Shown: positions 7,187 through 11,756 of the stretch, one piece after another | Layout: every line of letters begins with the position of its first letter | How positions within the stretch are numbered: position 1 is the first letter of the stretch | DNA from: Bdellovibrionaceae bacterium UBA1609 | GTDB lineage: Bacteria > Bdellovibrionota > Bdellovibrionia > Bdellovibrionales > UBA1609 | Length of the DNA stretch: 11,756 bases | Assembly (NCBI GenBank): GCA_002321895.1 | Contig: DCMZ01000016.1 | Location: 19,861-31,616 of the forward strand | Reading direction: 5' to 3' | The notes under the pieces: generated by a model | Database searches by the model: none | The model's input: the letters and a program-made list of their open reading frames with translations, nothing else | What the model was told of the DNA's origin: nothing | Program-made: the position numbers and the translations under genes

Positions 7187-8569
7187 TTAGAAACTGGCCA
7201 TTGCAACTACGCTAATAGTGGTTGCAAAAGGAATGATCACAGCAACGATGAAAATATCGTAGTAAGACTTTTTATGAGTCAGTCCGCAAATTCCCAAAAG
7301 TGTAATAACAGCTCCGTTATGGGGTAAGCTATCAAAGCCCCCGCACGAAAGTGTGGCCACTTTATGAAGTATTTCTGGGGAAATTCCAGCTTGAGCTGCC
7401 ATGGACATATAGTTTTCGGCGAGAGCTTGTAAGGCGATGCTAAGCCCTCCTGATGCCGACCCCGTAATGCCAGCCAGGACATTTATAGAAATGGCTTCAG
7501 AAATTAACGGGTATTGAGGTGCAATCCCCAGAATTCCATTTTTAATCAATGTAAAAGAGGTAAGAGAAGCAATGGTCGCACCGTAACCGACTTCTGAGGC
7601 CGTGTTAAAAATAGGAAGCATGCTTTCCATGGTCCCTTTGTTAACTGAGGCTAGAGGGTTGGAGAGCCTCTTAAATTGAAGTCCTATAAGCAGCAATATG
7701 GAAAGTCCAAGGGCACCAATCAATGACCAAAGACCAATGACTTTTTGTGGTGTCGTTGGTCCATAGGGCTCTTCAGCTAAGTAGCTAAAATCAAATTGTG
7801 GAAATACTAATTCACTGAAAAGGTAATTTAAGGCTAAGACCAGAATCAAAGGAAGAAACGCAAACCAAATATTCCCTAATGGCCTATCCTCTAAAACGGC
7901 TTCCTCATGGGCATCTTGTTCATTCAGGGGTAAATAGCCCTCACCCGCATCTTTCGCTTTTTGCGCTCTTCGATTCAGCCAATAGATACCGCCGACGAAC
8001 ATAACCAAAGTGGCGTACAGTCCAAACCATGGAGCTGCAAATGTAGTCGTACCAAAGAAAGGCATGGGAATGGCGTTTTGAATGGCTGGAGTTCCCGGCA
8101 GTGCTGTCATGGTAAACGTAAAAGATCCCAATGCAATGGAGGCTGGGATAAATCGTTTTGGAATTTGCGCCTCTCGAAAAAGACTTGTTGCAATGGGGAA
8201 AATACAAAAAGCGACGACGAAAAGTGATACTCCACCATAAGTTAAAATAGCGCATGCCAAAACGGTTGCGAGTATGGCCCTGTCAGCTCCAATTTTCCCG
8301 GCTATAAAGCGGCCGATGACTAAAGCGGCCCCGCTATCATTCATGAGTCGACCGAATATGGCTCCCAACATAAAGATAGGAAAATATTTAAGAAGATAGT
8401 TTCCTAAGGCGGGCATAAACACCTGGGTGTAACTGGCAAACATAGGTGTATCGACATGCCAAAGAATGGCGAATGCAGCCATAATGGGAGCCAACACGAG
8501 AACGTTAATACCGCGATAGGCAAAATACATAAGACCAAAGAGTGAAAGAACGACGCCTAAAATTTCGAT
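7187..8569 (-). CDS. GntP-family permease, probable D-3-hydroxybutyrate transporter; non-canonical AUC start proposed
   Basis: An inner-membrane permease of the GntP family, with many hydrophobic segments across its length and a more polar loop at about residues 195-235. Family knowledge: GntP proteins take up gluconate or other hydroxy acids by proton symport, and members beside bdhA serve D-3-hydroxybutyrate. The first canonical start is ATG at 8530 (447 residues), but it has no Shine-Dalgarno and cuts off half of the first membrane helix. In-frame upstream codons read EILGVVLSLFGL, continuing MYFAYRG, as in the family N-terminus. They begin at an ATC (8569-8567), six bases after AAGGGAG, and an in-frame TAG closes the frame further upstream with no ATG, GTG or TTG between. 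I therefore place the start at 8569 (460 residues). A base-call error in an original ATG is the alternative. Confidence 0.87.
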   Translation of the reverse strand: MEILGVVLSLFGLMYFAYRGINVLVLAPIMAAFAILWHVDTPMFASYTQVFMPALGNYLLKYFPIFMLGAIFGRLMNDSGAALVIGRFIAGKIGADRAILATVLACAILTYGGVSLFVVAFCIFPIATSLFREAQIPKRFIPASIALGSFTFTMTALPGTPAIQNAIPMPFFGTTTFAAPWFGLYATLVMFVGGIYWLNRRAQKAKDAGEGYLPLNEQDAHEEAVLEDRPLGNIWFAFLPLILVLALNYLFSELVFPQFDFSYLAEEPYGPTTPQKVIGLWSLIGALGLSILLLIGLQFKRLSNPLASVNKGTMESMLPIFNTASEVGYGATIASLTSFTLIKNGILGIAPQYPLISEAISINVLAGITGSASGGLSIALQALAENYMSMAAQAGISPEILHKVATLSCGGFDSLPHNGAVITLLGICGLTHKKSYYDIFIVAVIIPFATTISVVAMASF

Positions 8570-8575
8570 GAGGAG

Positions 8576-8582
8576 CTCCCTT
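8576..8582 (-). promoter_or_regulatory. Ribosome-binding site that points to the ATC start of the permease gene
   Basis: AAGGGAG on the minus strand, followed by CTCCTC and then ATC at 8569. The six-base gap is standard, and no ATG, GTG or TTG lies in frame between the upstream stop codon and the ATG at 8530. GGAGCTCC is self-complementary, so a small local hairpin could also influence initiation. Confidence 0.5.
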
Positions 8583-8752
8583 TTTGAAATTCTTACTAAT
8601 TTCTAAAGGTTTAAACATCAAGTTCTAATATGGGAAATCGCCATCTGCCTAAAAAGAACGCACAATAACTGGGTTTTTTTGAAGATGAGTGTGCTTTTTA
8701 ACACCATGTTGAGAAGGAAAGTAACAGTATTGCAAAGCAGATTTGGAATCCT

Positions 8753-9262
8753 TCAGTTGGGGATGAAGACGGAATAAATAGCCCTGAGATCACCCGCTTT
8801 GAAGCCAAAGGCTTTATCATTTTTATATTTCGACTTAATAAATTCAGGACGATTACTTTTAGCTCCATGACAGTTTAAACATGCTTTTTGAACATCGATT
8901 CTCCGAAAGTAGTGATGGCCTTCGCCAGATTTCGTCCACAAAGAAACAAGATTTGCATCATTAGACATCCTGTTAAAAATATCTAACTCCATTGATGTCG
9001 GTTTGTTTTTAGGATTTCTATATTTAGTGGATGCTTGCTTGATCATTATTCCTTTTGATTTTGCTAACTTTTGCAATTCCATTCCAACGGGTTTGCAAAC
9101 AGCTTGGAAGGTTTCTTTGGTCACTTTTCCCTGAACACCTGTGACTAAAGTTTCTCTTAAAGAGTGAATGCGTTCGATTTCATTCGTAATTTCTCCGTTC
9201 ACGGGAGAGCTGTTTCCATGTGGGCAGAACAGTAGAAGGGCTAAAAAAGTTAATTTTTTCAA
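8753..9262 (-). CDS. Periplasmic one-haem protein of the Tll0287-like (DUF3365) family
   Basis: A 169-residue exported protein. Residues 1-19 are a signal peptide (KK, then a hydrophobic core). The mature part carries a single c-type haem site, ACLNCHG (Cys128-Cys131-His132), followed by a GFKAGDLRAIYSVFIP ending as in Tll0287-like domains, which are haem-binding sensor or electron-transfer domains. No transmembrane helix or signalling output follows, so a soluble periplasmic cytochrome is more likely than a sensor. The start is TTG at 9262, with AAGGA seven bases upstream. It follows the sulfide:quinone oxidoreductase gene on the same strand, with an intrinsic terminator between them. A role in sulfide-linked electron flow is suggested only by this position. 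Confidence 0.82.
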   Translation of the reverse strand: MKKLTFLALLLFCPHGNSSPVNGEITNEIERIHSLRETLVTGVQGKVTKETFQAVCKPVGMELQKLAKSKGIMIKQASTKYRNPKNKPTSMELDIFNRMSNDANLVSLWTKSGEGHHYFRRIDVQKACLNCHGAKSNRPEFIKSKYKNDKAFGFKAGDLRAIYSVFIPN

Positions 9263-9275
9263 AATAAATTCCTTT

Positions 9276-9304
9276 AAAAAAAAAGGGAGGATAAAGCCTC
9301 CCTT
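9276..9304 (-). terminator. Strong intrinsic terminator between the SQR and haem-protein genes
   Basis: On the minus strand, an 8-bp stem (AAGGGAGG-type arm, 9304-9297 with 9290-9283) and a 6-base loop are followed directly by a run of T residues (nine A on the plus strand, 9276-9284). The T-run abuts the AAGGA ribosome site of the downstream gene, whose TTG start is 13 bases further on. It would end transcripts from the SQR gene, yet leaves no space for a separate promoter, so it may act as an attenuator. Confidence 0.85.
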
Positions 9305-9379
9305 GGAGTTTTCCTATCATCGTATATGAGAGCCGAGAAAACAATTCTACTGCGAAATACAATCTAGAAAATCAAGATC

Positions 9380-10567
9380 CTAGAAGTAGCCTCTCATCAT
9401 GGCATTCCAGTACATAAATGGAATGATATGCTTTTTCAAAATCAACATACTAAGTCGCTCTTTACCCTGATCAAAAGGGAAGGTTTCATCGGGCTGACCG
9501 TCGTAGTCAAACTCAGCGAGTATGCATGTAGATCTGCCGGTGACAAGAGGGCAAGAGGCATAGCCATTGTACTTTCCATGGCCTTGGTTGCCGTCGATGG
9601 CGGCAAGAAGGTGCTCCACAAGAACGGGGCCCTGCTTCCTCACAGCAGCACCGGTCTTAGAGTTGGGAAGGCTGCTAGCATCACCCAAGGAAAACACATT
9701 TGGATATTTGTTGTGCTTTGTGGTGAATTTATCCACGTCCACCCAGCCGGCTTCATTGGCTAAGGGACTCTTTTTTATAAAATCCGGTGCAGACATTGGT
9801 GGAGAGACGTGGAGCATGTCAAATTTCTCCTCAGTCACTTCGCCGCTATCAAGGTTTTTAAAGTAAGCGGTTTGGGAAGGGCCGTCGACTTTTATGAGGT
9901 CGTTGCGAAACAGAGTATTGATTTTTCTTTCATCGATTATCTTTTCCAAAGCATCTCTATACTTTTGCACTCCAAAAATAGCCTGGCCTGCAGATACGAA
10001 CTTTACTTCGATTTCATTTCGGACACCATTTAACCTAAAGGTCTCCTCGGCTAAGTACATGACCTTCTGAGGCGCACCAGCGCATTTTATCGGGGTGCTT
10101 GGGAAGGTGAATAGGGCTCTGCCATTTTTTAGGTACTTCATGGTTTCCCAGCTGTATGGGACATGCTCTTTAGAGTAGTTTGAGCATACGCCATTCTTTC
10201 CTAATGTTTCAGTAAGGCCTTCAATTTTGCTCCAATCAATTTGGATGCCAGGAGCTACTACCATGAAGTCATAATCAATGGTTTTTCCATTCGATAAAGT
10301 GACTTGGTTCTGCTCCGGTTCAAATGTGTTCACCGTATCTTTGATCCAATTGACATCACTTGGGACAAAATCAGCAAAGTTTCGTTCACTTCTACTAAAA
10401 GGAAATATGCCCCCACTCACTAGGGTCCAAAGTGGCTGATAGTAATGTTTCTCACTGGGTTCAATAATTGTAAGTTCAAGATCAGTTCTTTTCCGGTGAA
10501 GATTCCGCATGACGGAAAGGCCTGCGGTGCCGCCACCCACTATAAGTACTCTCTTTTTTGAAGACAT
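9380..10567 (-). CDS. Sulfide:quinone oxidoreductase, type II (SQRDL-like)
   Basis: A 395-residue flavoprotein that oxidises sulfide and passes electrons to the membrane quinone pool. The N-terminal Rossmann FAD site is VLIVGGGTAGL (residues 7-17). PIKCAGAPQKVMYLAEE carries Cys162 and SCPLVTG carries Cys339, the two redox cysteines of the type II/mitochondrial-like group. FSLGDASSLPNSKTGAA (292-308) is the second FAD motif. Only a short amphipathic C-terminus (IIPFMYWNAMMRGYF) is present for membrane contact. The ATG at 10567 is preferred over the in-frame TTG at 10579: GGGAG lies five bases before it. The next gene downstream, a one-haem protein, is separated by a terminator. An imperfect inverted repeat in the leader (10598-10621) might be a regulator site. 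Confidence 0.92.
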   Translation of the reverse strand: MSSKKRVLIVGGGTAGLSVMRNLHRKRTDLELTIIEPSEKHYYQPLWTLVSGGIFPFSRSERNFADFVPSDVNWIKDTVNTFEPEQNQVTLSNGKTIDYDFMVVAPGIQIDWSKIEGLTETLGKNGVCSNYSKEHVPYSWETMKYLKNGRALFTFPSTPIKCAGAPQKVMYLAEETFRLNGVRNEIEVKFVSAGQAIFGVQKYRDALEKIIDERKINTLFRNDLIKVDGPSQTAYFKNLDSGEVTEEKFDMLHVSPPMSAPDFIKKSPLANEAGWVDVDKFTTKHNKYPNVFSLGDASSLPNSKTGAAVRKQGPVLVEHLLAAIDGNQGHGKYNGYASCPLVTGRSTCILAEFDYDGQPDETFPFDQGKERLSMLILKKHIIPFMYWNAMMRGYF

Positions 10568-10905
10568 GTTGGCTCCCAATGGAATAATTTTCTATTTAGA
10601 GTTCAGAATTAAAGAACTATAAAATTTATTTATTAAGAGGTTATCAGAAGTAATTAGTGTGACTACTAGATATCGATAGGATCGCTACTTTAGTCTTGAT
10701 TGGTTTGTATATACAGGCCTATGTAGTTGGTAGAATTCGATCATATTAAAAGCCTAGGAGGTTTTTGAGTTGTCATGAGTTGAATGGAGATTTATTGGAA
10801 GCTCGACTACTTGGTGGGTGCCTCGCCATGCAGCAATCCGAAGTTGATCTTGCTTAAAGGCATTTAACCTCAAATAATTTCGGAGTTCTTTTTGGGGAGG
10901 GATTG
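10568..10905. other. Divergent intergenic region between the SQR gene and an exported-protein gene
   Basis: This 338-base AT-rich stretch must hold promoters for both flanking genes, but no strong sigma70 site stands out; TTGATT followed by TATGTA at 18 bases near 10700 is a weak plus-strand candidate. AGTTC(N9)GAACT at 10600-10618 is a dyad in the SQR leader. A perfect AGGAGG (10756-10761) is followed only by very short reading frames, the longest being 30 codons from TTG at 10765 to TAA at 10857. GAGTTG occurs twice, four bases apart, at 10768-10783. Confidence 0.4.
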
Positions 10906-11409
10906 ATGAAAATACTCGGTATTTTGGTAGCAGTGTTATTTAGTTTGAACAGCTTCGCGGAAACAATAGGTATGTTTTCAAGCCAGCAAGCTGTCGTCAT
11001 CATTCAGGGACAAGATACTGACGCTAAAAATTTATATGACGCAATGAAGGTCACACCAGTTGAGGACGGCAACCGGCTACAAAAAGAGCTTGTTCATCGA
11101 ACTATGCAAGCAGAGGATGTTTTCAGTTTGCTTTGCACGTCTTCTCAACTGAATCCAGATTTGGTTTCGTGCACATTAAAGGTGTTCCCAAGTTCTCAAG
11201 CGATTGTGAATACAGAAAGCCGTTGGTTGCATGTTGGCATCAACGATCAGTTCGACGCTCCTTCTGTGGCTAGAGACTTCAATCATACTGGGGACAGATA
11301 TCGAGGTGAGGTGTTCAAGTCTCTTGATGAAAAGCTCTATATCTACAAGACATTCGATCGACGTGGTGATGTGGCCTCATTTACGATTGAATTTAAAGAA
11401 GAAGAGTAA
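10906..11409 (+). CDS. Exported protein of unknown function
   Basis: A 167-residue protein with a clear signal peptide: MKIL, a hydrophobic core to about residue 14, and SFA-E as cleavage site after Ala18. The mature part is mainly polar and mixed alpha/beta by eye, with two cysteines (77 and 89) that could form a disulfide, and an acidic end (FKEEE). I do not recognise a family or a catalytic motif. The ATG at 10906 is chosen because GGGGAGGG (10894-10901) is correctly spaced; the TTG one codon earlier is less likely. It is single on the plus strand, with a long hairpin starting about 38 bases after its stop. A periplasmic or secreted role is inferred from the signal peptide alone. Confidence 0.7.
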   Translation: MKILGILVAVLFSLNSFAETIGMFSSQQAVVIIQGQDTDAKNLYDAMKVTPVEDGNRLQKELVHRTMQAEDVFSLLCTSSQLNPDLVSCTLKVFPSSQAIVNTESRWLHVGINDQFDAPSVARDFNHTGDRYRGEVFKSLDEKLYIYKTFDRRGDVASFTIEFKEEE

Positions 11410-11447
11410 GGGTGATTCCATCCGTCAGGATTTAGTTGAGCGGAGTT

Positions 11448-11502
11448 AAGTGCCAGGTGTATTTTTCGGATGCAGTGCCTCCGAGAAATACACCTGGCAC
11501 TT
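11448..11502. repeat. REP-like 23-bp inverted repeat (long hairpin)
   Basis: The arms 11448-11470 and 11480-11502 are complementary over 23 positions with one C/T difference (a G-U pair in one RNA strand). They enclose a 9-base loop, TGCAGTGCC, which repeats the GTGCC of the arm. GGAG stands just outside the left arm at 11442-11445, which recalls the tetranucleotide of REP elements mobilised by TnpA-REP (RAYT) transposases. No T-run follows on either side, so it is not a standard terminator, though it could protect the 3' end of the upstream mRNA. No transposase gene is in the window. Confidence 0.75.
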
Positions 11503-11548
11503 GCACCTTAAATTATTAAAGAAATCCAAAATGATTATTGAGAAAAAT

Positions 11549-11639
11549 TGGTCTGGGAGACGGGATGGGGCTCGGGCTCCTGCCCTCGCAACTCGCTTCG
11601 CTCGCCTCAAAAATAGCCTCCTGCTATTTTTGTCGAACC
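11549..11639 (-). repeat. tRNA-3'-end-like sequence apparently split by a palindrome-rich insert
   Basis: On the plus strand, 11549-11566 matches the complement of the intact tRNA-Pro acceptor and T-arm (11710-11727) at 16 of 18 bases, including CCA. The match stops exactly in the T-loop and resumes 66 bases later with TCGAACC at 11633-11639, the remainder of the T-loop. The insert (11567-11632) contains GGGC-TCCT-GCCC (11574-11585), three CTCGC copies (11585, 11592, 11601) and a perfect 9-bp hairpin, AAAAATAGC-CTCCT-GCTATTTTT (11609-11631). Beyond 11639 the resemblance to tRNA-Pro is weak. It could be a decayed tRNA, a tRNA-derived repeat or an integration scar. Confidence 0.5.
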
Positions 11640-11671
11640 AGCTCTGTTCCATTCCAGCCTCATCAACAAAT

Positions 11672-11706
11672 AAAAAAAGCCAGCACCTACGGTACTAGCT
11701 TTTTTT
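11672..11706 (-). terminator. Intrinsic terminator of tRNA-Pro
   Basis: A 16-bp stem with a 3-base loop, ending in a run of T residues on the minus strand, lies four bases beyond the CCA end of the tRNA. In minus-strand RNA the two imperfect positions are G-U pairs, whereas in plus-strand RNA they would be C-A mismatches. The structure is therefore selected for the minus strand, in keeping with termination of the tRNA transcript. Confidence 0.85.
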
Positions 11707-11708
11707 AG

Positions 11709-11756
<48 letters not shown>

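Noticed and set aside
7941..8255. Overlapping minus-strand and plus-strand open frames inside the permease gene
   Set aside because: They are other-frame shadows of a gene with strong family motifs; no ribosome site or protein-like composition.
9428..10033. Three plus-strand open frames opposite the SQR gene
   Set aside because: Antisense to a highly conserved enzyme gene; their translations show no recognisable motif and no Shine-Dalgarno.
11585..11605. CTCGC repeats considered as a CRISPR array
   Set aside because: Units are five bases with 2-4 base gaps, far too short for CRISPR repeats and spacers, and no cas genes are present.
11446..11698. Short open frames on both strands across the hairpin and tRNA-like repeats
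   Set aside because: They run through inverted repeats, a tRNA-like end and a terminator, so the frames are incidental.

Overview
The window looks like a chromosomal stretch of a Gram-negative, proteobacterium-like organism of moderately low GC (AT-rich by eye, not computed). It encodes lipoproteins, a Tat-type lipoprotein, periplasmic signal peptides, a membrane sulfide:quinone reductase and a tRNA-Pro with an encoded CCA. The gene mix (CsgA-like short-chain dehydrogenase, secreted orphan proteins, palindromic repeats between genes) would fit Bdellovibrionota or a related group. That placement is inference, since no marker gene in the window settles it.

Layout. Bases 1-1384 (+) hold the 3' end of acetyl-CoA synthetase and a CsgA-like SDR, probably one transcript. 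Bases 1389-3018 (-) hold, in transcription order, a small Cys-rich lipoprotein, DNA-3-methyladenine glycosylase I (tag) and a beta-carbonic anhydrase. Bases 3237-4385 (+) encode an AlkX/YcaQ-type glycosylase, so two alkylation-repair glycosylases lie about 0.6 kb apart on opposite strands. Bases 4556-5446 (+) encode an exported intradiol-dioxygenase-fold lipoprotein, which converges on a TruC-like pseudouridine synthase at 5458-6150 (-).

Bases 6417-8569 hold a convergent pair, 3-hydroxybutyrate dehydrogenase (+) and a GntP-family permease (-). Together they suggest uptake and oxidation of D-3-hydroxybutyrate to acetoacetate. The permease appears to start at a non-canonical AUC codon. Bases 8753-10567 (-) hold a type II sulfide:quinone oxidoreductase followed by a one-haem periplasmic Tll0287-like protein. 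A strong intrinsic terminator lies between them, directly against the ribosome-binding site of the second gene. Bases 10906-11409 (+) encode an exported protein I do not recognise.

The last 350 bases are the most structured non-coding part: a 23-bp near-perfect hairpin resembling a REP element; a tRNA-3'-end-like sequence that appears to be split in its T-loop by a 66-bp palindrome-rich insert; and the terminator and 3' half of a real tRNA-Pro(UGG) on the minus strand, cut by the window end. Most of the window is ordinary metabolism and repair. The points most worth a second look are the split tRNA-like element, the REP-like hairpin, the AUC start and the terminator/attenuator.
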